A program made the position numbers and the translations under genes. The notes below the pieces were generated by a model. It was given only the letters and a program-made list of their open reading frames with translations, was not told the DNA's origin and did not search any database. From NCBI RefSeq assembly GCF_004136315.1, contig NZ_CP029562.1, positions 3,681,501-3,745,500 of the forward strand: a stretch of DNA of 64,000 nucleotides, in the 5' to 3' direction. The stretch's first letter is position 1. Every line of letters starts with the position of its first letter. Shown piece after piece: positions 35,424-45,061 of this stretch. This DNA comes from Mesorhizobium sp. Pch-S. Its GTDB lineage: Bacteria > Pseudomonadota > Alphaproteobacteria > Rhizobiales > Rhizobiaceae.

Positions 35424-36562
35424 GCACGCCTTATGCCAAGCTGCCGGCCTGGGCCGATTACGGGCTGATCCCACTGATCAATCTTGCCGTGGCCTTCATC
35501 GTCGCGGGCCTCGTCGTGCTGCTGGTCGGCGAAAATCCTTTCCGGGCGGCGGTCATCCTCGTGGAAGGAGCCTTCGGCCGTGGCCAGGGCATCGCCTACA
35601 CGCTCTTCTACGCGACGAATTTCATTTTCACCGGCCTTGCCGTTGCGGTGGCCATGCATGCCGGGCTGTTCAACATCGGCGGCGAAGGCCAGGCCTATGT
35701 CGCCGGCCTCGGCGTGGGACTGGTCTGCCTGGCGCTGGACAGGGTCGTGCCCTGGTACATCACGTTTCCGTTCGCGATCGCCGGCGCCGCCCTGTTTGGC
35801 GCGGCATGGGCGTTCCTGCCCGCCTATCTGCAGGCCAAACGAGGCTCGCACATCGTCATCACCACCATCATGTTCAACATGATCGCGGCGAGCCTGATGA
35901 TCTATGTGCTGCGTGACATCCTGAAGCCGGAGGCGGCACAGGAGGTGAAGACCCGCATGCTGGAGGCAGGGGCCCAGTTGCCCAGGTTGAACTGGATCAT
36001 CGAACTGTTCGGGACAGCCAAGATCCGTTCCGCGCCGTTCAACGTGTCCTTCCTGCTGGCACTGGTGATGGCCTATCTGGTCTGGCTGCTGATCTGGCGC
36101 ACCAAGCTCGGTTATGAGATCCGCACCTTCGGCTTCAGCCAGAAGGCGGCGCGTTATGCCGGCATTTCGGAAGTGCGCGTCACTATCATCGCCATGCTGA
36201 TTTCAGGAGCATTGGCAGGCATGATGTCGATCAACGCGATCATGGGCGACCAGCACAGCGTCTATGTCGATCTGGCGGGTGGCGCCGGCTTCATCGGCAT
36301 CGCCGTCGCCCTGATGGGGCGCGCGCACCCGGTCGGCATCATCCTCGCCTCCATCCTGTTCGGCATGCTCTATCAGGGTGGCGCTGAACTCTCGTTCGAG
36401 ATGCCGGCGATCAGCCGCGACATGATCGTCATCATCCAGGGGCTGGTGATCCTGTTCGCGGGCGCGCTCGAACACATGTTCCGGCCCTATATCCAAACGC
36501 TGTTCGCTTCGATCAGCCCGAAGTCCGTCGGCATGGCCGCGGTGAAGGGCGAGGGGGCCTGA
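35420..36562 (+). CDS. Nucleoside ABC transporter permease (NupP type)
   Basis: A 380-residue BPD_transp_2 membrane protein with about ten hydrophobic segments. FNIGGEGQAYVAGLG near residue 90 and GFIGIAVALMGRAHP near residue 295 are the family hallmarks. The ATG overlaps the ATPase stop. Followed one base later by the second permease gene. Confidence 0.94.
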   Translation: MSTPYAKLPAWADYGLIPLINLAVAFIVAGLVVLLVGENPFRAAVILVEGAFGRGQGIAYTLFYATNFIFTGLAVAVAMHAGLFNIGGEGQAYVAGLGVGLVCLALDRVVPWYITFPFAIAGAALFGAAWAFLPAYLQAKRGSHIVITTIMFNMIAASLMIYVLRDILKPEAAQEVKTRMLEAGAQLPRLNWIIELFGTAKIRSAPFNVSFLLALVMAYLVWLLIWRTKLGYEIRTFGFSQKAARYAGISEVRVTIIAMLISGALAGMMSINAIMGDQHSVYVDLAGGAGFIGIAVALMGRAHPVGIILASILFGMLYQGGAELSFEMPAISRDMIVIIQGLVILFAGALEHMFRPYIQTLFASISPKSVGMAAVKGEGA

Positions 36563-36563
36563 G

Positions 36564-37535
36564 ATGAGTTTCTTCGACGTCATCATCCAGACGCTGGACT
36601 CCACCATCCGCCTGTCGGTGCCGCTGCTTCTGGCCTGCCTCGCCGGTCTTTATTCGGAACGCTCGGGTATTTTCGACATCGGCCTGGAGGGCAAGATGCT
36701 GGCGGCCGCCTTTGCGGGCGCCGCTGCAGCCTCGGTCTTCCATTCGGCCTGGATCGGCCTCGGCATGGCCATCCTGGTTTCGGTGTCGCTTGCCCTGGTG
36801 CATGGCTTTGCTTCGATCACGCATCGCGGCAACCAGATCGTTTCCGGCCTGGCGATCAATTTCGTCGCCGCCGGTTCCACCATCATTCTCGGCCAGGCCT
36901 GGTTCCAGCAGGGTGGCCGCACGCCGGCACTGGCGCCGAACGAACGGTTCGAGGCGATCACGCTTCCCGGAGCCGATGCACTGCGTGACGTCCCGATCAT
37001 CGGCCCGATCTATTCGGAGCTGATCTCAGGCCATTCGCTGCTGGTCTATGTCGCCTTCCTTGCGGTGCCGTTCACCTGGTGGGTGCTGTTCCGCACGCGC
37101 TTCGGCCTCAGGCTGCGCGCCGTCGGCGAGAACCCGGCCGCGGTCGATACGGCCGGTATTTCTGTTGCCTGGCTGCGCTACCGCGCCGTGATCTGCACCG
37201 GCATCCTCACGGCCATCGCCGGTGCCTATCTTTCCATGGTGCAGAGCGGCGGTTTCGTGAAGGACATGACGGCAGGCAAGGGTTACATCGCGCTCGCCGC
37301 GCTGATCTTCGCCAAGTGGCGGCCGGTCAACGCCATGTTCGCCTGCCTGCTGTTCGGCTTCCTCGATGCGCTGGCGATCCGCCTGCAGGGCGCGCCGTTG
37401 CCGATCATCGGCAAGGTGCCGGTGCAGCTCATGCAGGCGCTGCCCTACATCCTGACCGTGATCCTGCTTGCCGGTTTCATCGGCAAGGCGATCCCGCCGC
37501 GCGCCGGCGGCGTGCCTTACGTGAAAGAACGCTGA
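36564..37535 (+). CDS. Nucleoside ABC transporter permease (NupQ type)
   Basis: A 323-residue BPD_transp_2 permease with about eight hydrophobic segments and the motifs FDIGLEGKMLAAAF near residue 35, GNQIVSGLAINFVAAG near residue 95 and GKGYIALAALIFAKWRP near residue 240. It starts one base after the first permease and is three bases upstream of cdd, placing uptake and nucleoside salvage in one operon. Confidence 0.94.
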   Translation: MSFFDVIIQTLDSTIRLSVPLLLACLAGLYSERSGIFDIGLEGKMLAAAFAGAAAASVFHSAWIGLGMAILVSVSLALVHGFASITHRGNQIVSGLAINFVAAGSTIILGQAWFQQGGRTPALAPNERFEAITLPGADALRDVPIIGPIYSELISGHSLLVYVAFLAVPFTWWVLFRTRFGLRLRAVGENPAAVDTAGISVAWLRYRAVICTGILTAIAGAYLSMVQSGGFVKDMTAGKGYIALAALIFAKWRPVNAMFACLLFGFLDALAIRLQGAPLPIIGKVPVQLMQALPYILTVILLAGFIGKAIPPRAGGVPYVKER

Positions 37536-37538
37536 TCC

Positions 37539-37931
37539 ATGTCGCATGACCTCTACCTTGCCGCCAAGGCGGCCATGGCCAAGGCCTACGCGCCCTATTC
37601 GAAGTTTCCGGTCGGGGCAGCGCTTCGCACCGAAGACGGGCGGGTCTTTGCCGGCGCCAACATCGAGGTGGCTTCCTATCCGGAGGGCTGGTGCGCGGAG
37701 ACGACCGCGCTCGGGCACTACATCATGGGCGGCGGCGGCAAGATCGTGGAGATTGCCGTCATCGCAGAACGCATGGCGAAATGCTCGCCATGCGGCGGCT
37801 GCCGCCAGCGGCTGGCCGAATTCACGCGGCCCGACACCAAGCTTTATCTCTGCGACGAGACAGGCGTGGCCGAAACCGTCACCATGGGTGACATGCTGCC
37901 TTATGGCTTCAGGGGCGATATCCTCAAATGA
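37539..37931 (+). CDS. cdd: Cytidine deaminase
   Basis: A 130-residue tetrameric-type cytidine deaminase, which hydrolytically converts cytidine or deoxycytidine to uridine or deoxyuridine. Zinc ligands are C52 in the WCAET motif and C85 and C88 in CSPCGGCRQ; E54 is the proton shuttle. Its stop overlaps the start of the phosphorylase gene by four bases. Confidence 0.95.
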   Translation: MSHDLYLAAKAAMAKAYAPYSKFPVGAALRTEDGRVFAGANIEVASYPEGWCAETTALGHYIMGGGGKIVEIAVIAERMAKCSPCGGCRQRLAEFTRPDTKLYLCDETGVAETVTMGDMLPYGFRGDILK

Positions 37932-38734
37932 AGGATGCGATCGATCACCTCGTTGAACGGCTGGACGGCCTTGCGCCAACGGTTGCGCTGGTGCTGGGGT
38001 CGGGGCTCGGCGGGCTTGTTGAAGAGGTCGAGGATGCCATACGCATCCCCTATGGCGACCTGCCGGGATTTCCGAAAAGCGGCGTGACCGGTCATGCCGG
38101 CGCGGTGGTGGCGGGGCATTTCGCCGGCAAGCCGGTGCTGATGCTGGCGGGCCGCGCGCATTATTACGAGCATGGCGATGCTGCGGTCATGCGCCCGGTG
38201 ATCGAGACATTGGCCGGGATCGGTATCACGAAGCTGATCCTCACCAACGCCGCGGGTTCCGTCGATCCCGACATGCCGCCCGGATCGGTGATGCTGATCA
38301 ACGACCACATCAATTTCTCAGGCTCCAACCCGCTGTTCGGCGAGCCGACCGACCGCCGCTTTGTCGGCCTGACGGAAGCCTATGACGCCGGCATGCGCGC
38401 GGCGATCGAGCGAGCCGCGAAAGCGACCGGCACCAGGCTGCACCAAGGTGTCTACATGTGGTTCTCGGGCCCGTCCTTCGAAACCCCGGCGGAAATCCGC
38501 ATGGCGCGCATCATGGGTGCCACTGCTGTCGGCATGTCGACCGTGCCTGAGGTGATCCTGGCTCGTTTCTTCGGGCTCAGCGTGGCCGCCTGTTCGGTCA
38601 TCACCAATCTCGCCGCGGGTATGACCGGCGCCGAGCTGTCGCACACCGAGACCAAGGACATGGCGCCGATCGGCGGTGCCAAGCTCGCCAAGGTGCTGCA
38701 CAAACTGCTCCGGGACGGACTGCTGGACGGGTGA
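37928..38734 (+). CDS. punA: Purine nucleoside phosphorylase, trimeric class
   Basis: A 268-residue protein that splits purine nucleosides with phosphate. The N-terminal VALVLGSGLGGLVEE loop binds phosphate, HYYEHGD gives the conserved histidine region, and WFSGPSFETPAEIRM and the active-site TNLAAGMTG mark the trimeric family. Gene order with cdd and deoA supports a salvage operon. A repeat element follows. Confidence 0.92.
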   Translation: MKDAIDHLVERLDGLAPTVALVLGSGLGGLVEEVEDAIRIPYGDLPGFPKSGVTGHAGAVVAGHFAGKPVLMLAGRAHYYEHGDAAVMRPVIETLAGIGITKLILTNAAGSVDPDMPPGSVMLINDHINFSGSNPLFGEPTDRRFVGLTEAYDAGMRAAIERAAKATGTRLHQGVYMWFSGPSFETPAEIRMARIMGATAVGMSTVPEVILARFFGLSVAACSVITNLAAGMTGAELSHTETKDMAPIGGAKLAKVLHKLLRDGLLDG

Positions 38735-38738
38735 GGGC

Positions 38739-38844
38739 AGAGCATTTCCGGCGAAAATCAGGATCGCCTTCGATGCTCTTCCTCCTTGTTTTGACGCAAT
38801 TCCGGACGCAAAACCGCTACGCACTTTTGCTGGAATTGCTCTAG
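38739..38844. repeat. Second-type palindromic intergenic repeat
   Basis: An element of about 105 bases filling the gap between punA and deoA. It shows AGAGCAT/ATGCTCT with GGCGA/TCGCC inside as one hairpin and GCAATTCC/GGAATTGC with GCAAAA/TTTTGC inside as a second, and ends in CTCTAG directly before the deoA start codon. I recognise this type as common between genes in rhizobia. Confidence 0.8.
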
Positions 38845-40164
38845 ATGCTGCCTCAGGAAATCATCCGCAGGAAACGTGACGGGCTGAAGCTGTCGGCCGA
38901 AGAGATTGCGGCCTTCGTTTCCGGCATCACCTCCGGCACCGTCACGGAAGGGCAGGCAGCTTCCTTCGCCATGGCTGTCTTCTTCAACGGCATGAACCGC
39001 GACGAAGCGGTGGCCCTGACCACGGCCATGCGCGATTCCGGCGACGTGCTCGACTGGTCGGACCTTCCCGGTCCGGTGACCGACAAGCACTCGACTGGCG
39101 GGGTCGGCGACAACGTCTCGCTGATGCTGGCGCCGATCGTGGCGGCCTGTGGTGCCTACGTGCCGATGATCTCCGGCCGTGGCCTCGGTCATACCGGTGG
39201 CACGCTGGACAAGATGGATTCGATCCCCGGCTATGTCAGCCAGCCCGATCTCGGCTTGCTGCGCCAGGCCGTGCTGGAGGCGGGCGCGGCGATCATCGGC
39301 CAGACCGGCGAGCTGGCTCCAGCCGACAAGCGGCTCTATGCCATCCGCGACGTCACCGCGACGGTGGAATCGGTGCCTTTGATCACGGCTTCCATCCTGT
39401 CGAAAAAACTCGCCGCCGGGCTGCAGTCCCTGGTGCTGGATGTGAAGCTCGGCAACGGTGCTTTCATGGAAAAGTCGCGCGACGCGACCGCGCTTGCAAC
39501 CAGCCTGGTCGAGGTCGCCAATGGTGCCGGGTTGAAGACCAGCGCGCTGGTGACTGGCATGAACGAGCCGCTCGCCTCCGCTGCCGGCAATGCCGTCGAG
39601 GTGCAGAATGCGGTCGATTTCCTCACCGGGCGCAGCCGCGACAGGCGCCTGGAGACCGTAACACTGGCCCTGGCCGCTGAAATGCTGCAATCGGCCGGCG
39701 TCGTTGCCTCCAACCAGGACGGGCTGCAGCGCGCCACGGAGGCACTGAGCAGCGGTCGGGCCGCGGCTGTGTTCGGTCGCATGGTCTCGGTGCTGGGCGG
39801 TCCGGCGGATTTTGTCGAGAAGGCCACAAAATACCTGCCGCAGGCGCCTGTGCAACTTGCAGTGAAGGCGGATCGCAAGGGTTTTGTCACCGGGATCGCG
39901 ACGCGCGCGATCGGGCTTGCCGTCGTGACCCTTGGCGGCGGTCGCATGCGGCCGGAAGACAAGGTCGACCATGCCGTCGGGCTGACCCGCCTCTTGCCTG
40001 TCGGCGCAGAAGTACGCCCGGGTGAAGCCATCGCGCTTGTCCATGCGCGTTCGCAGGCCGCAGCCGAGCAAGCTGTCGCTGCTGTTTCAGCCGCTTATGC
40101 GGTCGGGTCTGCCAAACCGGCCACGGAAAAGGCGATCCTGCGCCGGGTTGTGGCACGCGGTTAG
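38845..40164 (+). CDS. deoA: Thymidine phosphorylase
   Basis: A 439-residue enzyme of the pyrimidine nucleoside phosphorylase family. It carries the signature SGRGLGHTGGTLDKMDSIPGY near residue 113 in its conserved central form (SGRGLGHTGGTLDK) and the phosphate-binding TDKHSTGGVGDN near residue 75. It converts thymidine to thymine and deoxyribose 1-phosphate. The ATG at 38845 immediately follows the repeat, so the ribosome site must lie within that repeat. Confidence 0.95.
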   Translation: MLPQEIIRRKRDGLKLSAEEIAAFVSGITSGTVTEGQAASFAMAVFFNGMNRDEAVALTTAMRDSGDVLDWSDLPGPVTDKHSTGGVGDNVSLMLAPIVAACGAYVPMISGRGLGHTGGTLDKMDSIPGYVSQPDLGLLRQAVLEAGAAIIGQTGELAPADKRLYAIRDVTATVESVPLITASILSKKLAAGLQSLVLDVKLGNGAFMEKSRDATALATSLVEVANGAGLKTSALVTGMNEPLASAAGNAVEVQNAVDFLTGRSRDRRLETVTLALAAEMLQSAGVVASNQDGLQRATEALSSGRAAAVFGRMVSVLGGPADFVEKATKYLPQAPVQLAVKADRKGFVTGIATRAIGLAVVTLGGGRMRPEDKVDHAVGLTRLLPVGAEVRPGEAIALVHARSQAAAEQAVAAVSAAYAVGSAKPATEKAILRRVVARG

Positions 40165-40186
40165 CCGCTAGAGCGCAGCCCGCCTG

Positions 40187-40741
40187 TCATTGCACCATCA
40201 ACAACTCGCCGTCCTCGACGGCATATTTACCAAGGCGGCTCAGGAAGCTCATGCCGATCAGGTTGGTGCTGAGCGCCCTGTCATCGATGACGACGGCGTC
40301 GATGTTGTCCAGCGCGATCTTGCCGACCTGCAGACTGGAGAGCCGCACCACTGCTACCTTGACCGGGCCATTCGCCGTCGAGACCTGTTGCGTGAAATCC
40401 GAAGGGCTGAGCGAAAGCCCGACGCGCCGCGCCGTCGACGTGTTCAGCGCCACCAGCGTTGCACCCGTATCGATGAGGGCATCAACCTGCCTGCCGTTGA
40501 TCTTGAATGGCGAGCGGAAGTGACCGGTCGCATCGGCCTTGATCAGCACCTTGCGACCGAGAGGTTGTTGAGCGGCCTGTCCGGCCGTGCCTGAACTGCC
40601 GGGCAGGTTCACTGCCGTGGCAGGCGTGTCGTTGCCTCTGCCGAGGAAAGTGTTGAGGAGATCCGGGTTCGATTGGAAAACGGAGGGGATTGCCGCCGTG
40701 CCGCCGGCAAAAACACCCAGAATGACCAGTTTACGCAGCAT
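40187..40741 (-). CDS. Retropepsin-like aspartic protease, TIGR02281 family
   Basis: A 184-residue protein with an N-terminal membrane/signal segment (VILGVFAGGTAAI) and a retroviral-protease-like domain holding the single active-site motif ALIDTGATLVALN, with D91, and IGMSFLSRLG toward the C-terminus. Dimerisation would give the two aspartates. The physiological role of this proteobacterial family is unknown. It is convergent with deoA. Confidence 0.9.
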   Translation of the reverse strand: MLRKLVILGVFAGGTAAIPSVFQSNPDLLNTFLGRGNDTPATAVNLPGSSGTAGQAAQQPLGRKVLIKADATGHFRSPFKINGRQVDALIDTGATLVALNTSTARRVGLSLSPSDFTQQVSTANGPVKVAVVRLSSLQVGKIALDNIDAVVIDDRALSTNLIGMSFLSRLGKYAVEDGELLMVQ

Positions 40742-40859
40742 GGAACGCCCCCACTCCGGGCGATCCTAGGCAAGCTTGGTATCCGGCGCTTTAATTTCGC
40801 CCCCTACTGGCTCCACGATGGCCTGAAACCACACGGATGCGTAAACAAAAGGTAAAGGC

Positions 40860-41489
40860 CTATTTCGTGCCGAACATGCGATCGCCGGCGTCACCAAGCC
40901 CCGGCAGGATGTACCCCTTCTCATTCAGCTCGCGGTCGATAGAGGCTGTGTAGACCGGCACATCGGGATGGGCGGTGGTAAAGCGTTCGATGCCTTCGGG
41001 GGCGGCAAGCAGGCACAGGAAAAGGATGTTGGTCGCACCGCGTTCCTTCAGCTTGTCGATCGCCGCGATGGCCGAGTTGGCGGTGGCCAGCATCGGGTCC
41101 ACCACGATGATCAGACGGTCGGCGAGGTCGCTCGGGGCCTTGAAGAAATATTCGACCGCTTCCAGCGTTTCGTGATCGCGATACAGGCCGATGTGAGCGA
41201 CGCGGGCGGCAGGCACCAGATCGAGCAGGCCTTCCAGCAGACCGTTGCCGGCGCGAAGCACCGAGGCGAAGACCAGCTTCTTGCCTTCGAGGGTAGGGGC
41301 CTCCATCGTCTCCATCGGGGTCTCGATGGTGGTCTTGGTGAGCTCCAGGTTGCGCGTCACCTCGTAACCGAGCAGAAGCGAAATCTCGCGCAGCAGCCGC
41401 CGGAACGACGCCGTCGACGTCTCCTTGTTGCGCATGATGGTCAGCTTGTGCTGGACAAGCGGATGATCGACGACGGTTACGCCCTTCAT
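40860..41489 (-). CDS. upp: Uracil phosphoribosyltransferase
   Basis: A 209-residue type I enzyme making UMP from uracil and PRPP. The PRPP loop is present as [12 protein letters not shown] and the uracil-binding C-terminal stretch includes [16 protein letters not shown]. Its presence next to deoA and add fits pyrimidine base salvage. Confidence 0.95.
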   Translation of the reverse strand: MKGVTVVDHPLVQHKLTIMRNKETSTASFRRLLREISLLLGYEVTRNLELTKTTIETPMETMEAPTLEGKKLVFASVLRAGNGLLEGLLDLVPAARVAHIGLYRDHETLEAVEYFFKAPSDLADRLIIVVDPMLATANSAIAAIDKLKERGATNILFLCLLAAPEGIERFTTAHPDVPVYTASIDRELNEKGYILPGLGDAGDRMFGTK

Positions 41490-41581
41490 GGTCTTCTCCT
41501 CGGTACTTGCAAGAGACCCTAGCGGCTAAGTTCCGGCCAAGAAACGCCTCGACACGCGCCAACCACAGTTTTTGCGGGTTT

Positions 41582-42559
41582 TCAGCGCGGGCTGCTCTTG
41601 TCCAGTCGCGCGATGAGGGCGGCTTTGGTCTTCTTGTCGACGAAAGCCGCATCGATCGCTGTACGGGTCACCGCCGTCAGTGTCTTGTCGTTCATCCCGA
41701 AGTGCTCGGCCGCGATGTCGTATTCGCGTTTCAGCGACGTCCAGAAATAGGGTGGGTCGTCGGAATTCAGCGTCACCTTGCAGCCGGCTGCCTTCAGCGT
41801 CGGGAAGGGATGGTCGGCAAAGCTGTCGAACACCTTCAGCGCGATGTTGGATCCGGGGCAGCATTCCAGCACTACGCCCTCATCTGCAATGCGGCGCACG
41901 AGGTCCGGGTTTTCGACGGCACGGACGCCGTGGCCGATGCGCGATGGACGGATATGGTCGAGCGCGGCCTGCACGCTTTCCCAGCCCATCAGTTCGCCAG
42001 CATGGATTGTGATGCCGAGACCTGCTTCGCGGGCGATCTCGAAGGCGCGGACATAATCCTCGAAATCACCCATGCGCTCGTCGCCGGCAACACCGAAGCC
42101 AGTGACCAGCGGGTGTCCGCATCTGGCGGCGAAACGGGCAGCCTTTTCGATCGCCTCGACGCCGACATGGCGCACCCCGCTGACGATCATGCGCCCTTCG
42201 ATGCCGGTCTTGGCCCTGGCGCGTGCCATGCCCTCGCCCAGCGCGTCGGTATAGGCCTTGGGCGACAGGCCGGCGCGCACGGCATGGTCGGGAGAGGTGA
42301 ACACTTCCGAATAGATGGCGCCGTCGCGTGCCAGGCTGGTCAGGTAGTGCTCGGCCAGCAGCGCATAGTCGTCTTCCGTGCGGAAAAGATCGGCCGAAAA
42401 GTCGTAAGCTGCGAGGAAGGACGTGAAATCGTGCCAGACGAAGGAGCCGTCACGGATGAAGGGAGATGGGTCCTTGCCGTACTTCCGTGCCTGCCGCACA
42501 ACGAGTTCAGGGGCTGCCGCTCCTTCGATGTGGCAGTGCAATTCGGCTTTCAAGACCAT
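41582..42559 (-). CDS. add: Adenosine deaminase
   Basis: A 325-residue amidohydrolase. Zinc ligands appear in ELHCHIEG (H8, H10), the catalytic acid region HAGELMG, the histidine in RIGHGVRA and the aspartates in [10 protein letters not shown]. The start at 42559 (GCCTC upstream in a weak site) removes an unsupported 14-residue extension. Probable role: adenosine to inosine, feeding purine nucleoside phosphorylase. Some family members act on other adenine derivatives. Confidence 0.92.
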   Translation of the reverse strand: MVLKAELHCHIEGAAAPELVVRQARKYGKDPSPFIRDGSFVWHDFTSFLAAYDFSADLFRTEDDYALLAEHYLTSLARDGAIYSEVFTSPDHAVRAGLSPKAYTDALGEGMARARAKTGIEGRMIVSGVRHVGVEAIEKAARFAARCGHPLVTGFGVAGDERMGDFEDYVRAFEIAREAGLGITIHAGELMGWESVQAALDHIRPSRIGHGVRAVENPDLVRRIADEGVVLECCPGSNIALKVFDSFADHPFPTLKAAGCKVTLNSDDPPYFWTSLKREYDIAAEHFGMNDKTLTAVTRTAIDAAFVDKKTKAALIARLDKSSPR

Positions 42560-42672
42560 GAGGCATTCCTGTGAACGGGGCCGTCCGGCGCGGCCGAACA
42601 CCGCGCCTTTGACAATAGCGTCGCCTACTGCGATCGGCTATGGTCCGGCCGATTTTATGGCGGATGAAAAAG

Positions 42673-43449
42673 ATGTCTGTTGAGAGAACCACCGCGACCG
42701 GAGGCATGGAGACCTCCTACGGCTTCCGGCAGGTCGGAACCGGCGAGAAGCAGCCGCTGGTCAATGAGGTGTTCCACAAGGTCGCCAAACGCTACGACCT
42801 GATGAACGATCTGATGTCGGCCGGCATGCATCGCCTGTGGAAGGATGCCATGGTCGCCTGGCTCAACCCACCGAAGCGATCGGACTGGAAGGTCCTGGAC
42901 GTAGCCGGCGGCACCGGCGACATCGCTTTTCGAATCATCGACGCCAGCCATGGCCAGGCGCAGGCGACCGTGCTGGACATCAACGGTTCGATGTTGGCCG
43001 TCGGTCGGGAGCGGGCGGAAAAGCGCGGATTGGCCGCGAACATCGATTTCGTCGAGGCCAATGCCGAGGATCTGCCGTTCGCCGACAATTCCTTCGACGC
43101 CTACACGATCGCCTTCGGCATCCGCAATGTGCCGCGTATCGAAGTGGCCCTGAGCGAAGCCTTCCGGGTGCTCAAGCCCGGCGGGCGGTTCCTGTGCCTT
43201 GAATTCTCCGAAGTGGAGATGCCGCTGCTCGACAAGGTCTATGAAGCCTGGTCGTTCAACGCCATTCCGAAAATCGGCAAGGCGGTAACCGGCGATGGCG
43301 AACCTTATGCCTATCTGGTCGAATCCATCGCCAAGTTTCCGAACCAGCAGAATTTCGCGGCGATGATCGGCAAGGCCGGCTTCGGGCGTGTCAGCTTCCG
43401 CAACTATACCGGCGGTATCGCCGCCGCCCATTCGGGCTGGAAGCTTTGA
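42673..43449 (+). CDS. ubiE: Ubiquinone biosynthesis C-methyltransferase
   Basis: A 258-residue SAM-dependent methyltransferase for the ubiquinone and menaquinone ring. The signature [25 protein letters not shown] near residue 30 (core [18 protein letters not shown]) and the SAM motif [13 protein letters not shown] near residue 70 are diagnostic. ATG at 42673 gives the standard family N-terminus; ATG at 42664 would add three residues. It is followed, after 13 bases, by ubiB. Confidence 0.95.
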   Translation: MSVERTTATGGMETSYGFRQVGTGEKQPLVNEVFHKVAKRYDLMNDLMSAGMHRLWKDAMVAWLNPPKRSDWKVLDVAGGTGDIAFRIIDASHGQAQATVLDINGSMLAVGRERAEKRGLAANIDFVEANAEDLPFADNSFDAYTIAFGIRNVPRIEVALSEAFRVLKPGGRFLCLEFSEVEMPLLDKVYEAWSFNAIPKIGKAVTGDGEPYAYLVESIAKFPNQQNFAAMIGKAGFGRVSFRNYTGGIAAAHSGWKL

Positions 43450-43462
43450 AGCGGGTGCGTTC

Positions 43463-45037
43463 ATGAGTTCCGTCGGAGCGGCATTCCGGCTCGTTCGGGC
43501 CGGCTGGGTGCTGGTGCGCGAGGGTGTCGTCGCGGCGATCCCGGGCGACCAGCTGACCGGAATGCCGAAATTTGGCTGGCAAATGGCCCGGCTGTTCACA
43601 CGCCGTCGCGCCTTGCGCGAAGGCCGCAGCGACCGCATGGCGCATGCGGTGGCGCGGCTGGGGCCGTCTTATGTCAAGCTCGGCCAGTTCCTGGCGACGC
43701 GGCCAGACGTGGTCGGCAACGACATCGCGCTCGATCTTGCTCTGCTGCAGGACAAGATGGGCACGTTCCCGCAGTCACAAGCCGTGGCGGCGATCGAGTC
43801 CTCACTCGGCCGGCCCGTGTCCGACCTTTACGCCCGCCTGGAGGAGCCGGTGGCGGCGGCGTCGATCGCGCAGGTGCATGAGGCCGAAGTGCTCCGTGAT
43901 GGCATTCCGACCAAGGTCGCGGTCAAGGTGATCCGGCCGGGCGTGCGCAAGCGCTTCCATCACGACCTTGAAAGCTATTTCCTGGCGGCGCGCCTGCAGG
44001 AAAAATACATCCCATCGTCGCGGCGCCTGCGCCCGGTCGAAGTCACCGAGACACTCGCCCAGACCACCAAGATCGAAATGGACCTGCGGCTCGAAGGGGC
44101 GGCCCTGTCGGAGCTGGGTGAAAACACCAAGGCCGATCCTGGCTTTCGCGTTCCGGCTGTTGACTGGGAGCGTACAGGCCGTGACGTGCTCACCATGGAG
44201 TGGGTCGACGGCATCAAGATGAACGATATCGCCGGCCTGGCAGCGGCTGGCCACGATCTCAAGGCGATCGCCGCCAACCTGATCCAGTCCTTCCTGCGCC
44301 ATACCCTGCGCGACGGCTTCTTTCATGCCGACATGCATCCGGGCAATCTGTTCGTGGAAGCCGATGGCACCATCGTCGCGGTCGATCTCGGCATTGCAGG
44401 CCGCCTCGGCAAGAAGGAACGGCGCTTCCTGGCCGAGATCCTCTATGGCTTCATCACGCGCAACTACCTGCGCGTGGCGGAGGTGCATTTCGAGGCCGGC
44501 TATGTGCCGCACAAACACGACGTCGCCGCCTTCGCGCAGGCGATCCGCGCCATCGGCGAGCCGATCCATGGCCAGCCGGCGGAAACCATTTCGATGGCCA
44601 AGCTGCTGACGCTGCTGTTCGAGGTGACGGAACTGTTCGACATGCAGACCCGGCCTGAACTGGTTCTGCTGCAGAAGACGATGGTGGTGGTGGAAGGCGT
44701 TGCCCGTACGCTGGATCCAGCCTTCAACATGTGGAAGACGGCCGAGCCGGTGGTGGGCGATTGGATCCGATCCAATCTCGGTCCGCGTGGCATGCTGGAC
44801 GATGCGCGCGAGGGCGTCGGCGCGCTGGTTTCCCTGGCCCGGCAGGCGCCGGACCTGGCGGCGCGCGCGGAGCGGCTGTCGCGCGAAATCGATCTGATGG
44901 CCGAACACGGCCTGCGTTTCGACGATGCGACTGCAAAGGCGATCGGCAAGGCCGAGGCACGTCACACCCGCTCCGGGCGCGTGGCGCTTTGGGTGATCGC
45001 GCTAACCTTGATCTTCATTGCCTGGAAGCTAATCTGA
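43463..45037 (+). CDS. ubiB: Ubiquinone biosynthesis kinase-like protein UbiB
   Basis: A 524-residue ABC1/ADCK atypical kinase family protein needed for ubiquinone biosynthesis. The family motif YVKLGQFLATRPD near residue 72, AAASIAQVH, HADMHPGN and VDLGIAGRLG kinase-like motifs are present, and the C-terminus has one or two transmembrane helices. The start at 43463 follows the ubiE stop by 13 bases. Confidence 0.95.
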   Translation: MSSVGAAFRLVRAGWVLVREGVVAAIPGDQLTGMPKFGWQMARLFTRRRALREGRSDRMAHAVARLGPSYVKLGQFLATRPDVVGNDIALDLALLQDKMGTFPQSQAVAAIESSLGRPVSDLYARLEEPVAAASIAQVHEAEVLRDGIPTKVAVKVIRPGVRKRFHHDLESYFLAARLQEKYIPSSRRLRPVEVTETLAQTTKIEMDLRLEGAALSELGENTKADPGFRVPAVDWERTGRDVLTMEWVDGIKMNDIAGLAAAGHDLKAIAANLIQSFLRHTLRDGFFHADMHPGNLFVEADGTIVAVDLGIAGRLGKKERRFLAEILYGFITRNYLRVAEVHFEAGYVPHKHDVAAFAQAIRAIGEPIHGQPAETISMAKLLTLLFEVTELFDMQTRPELVLLQKTMVVVEGVARTLDPAFNMWKTAEPVVGDWIRSNLGPRGMLDDAREGVGALVSLARQAPDLAARAERLSREIDLMAEHGLRFDDATAKAIGKAEARHTRSGRVALWVIALTLIFIAWKLI

Positions 45038-45061
45038 CAGCACTGCTGTTGAGAGCAAAGC

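Noticed and set aside
33846..35474. A 542-codon open frame on the minus strand opposite the nucleoside ATPase gene
   Set aside because: Antisense shadow of an ATPase with clear motifs on the plus strand.
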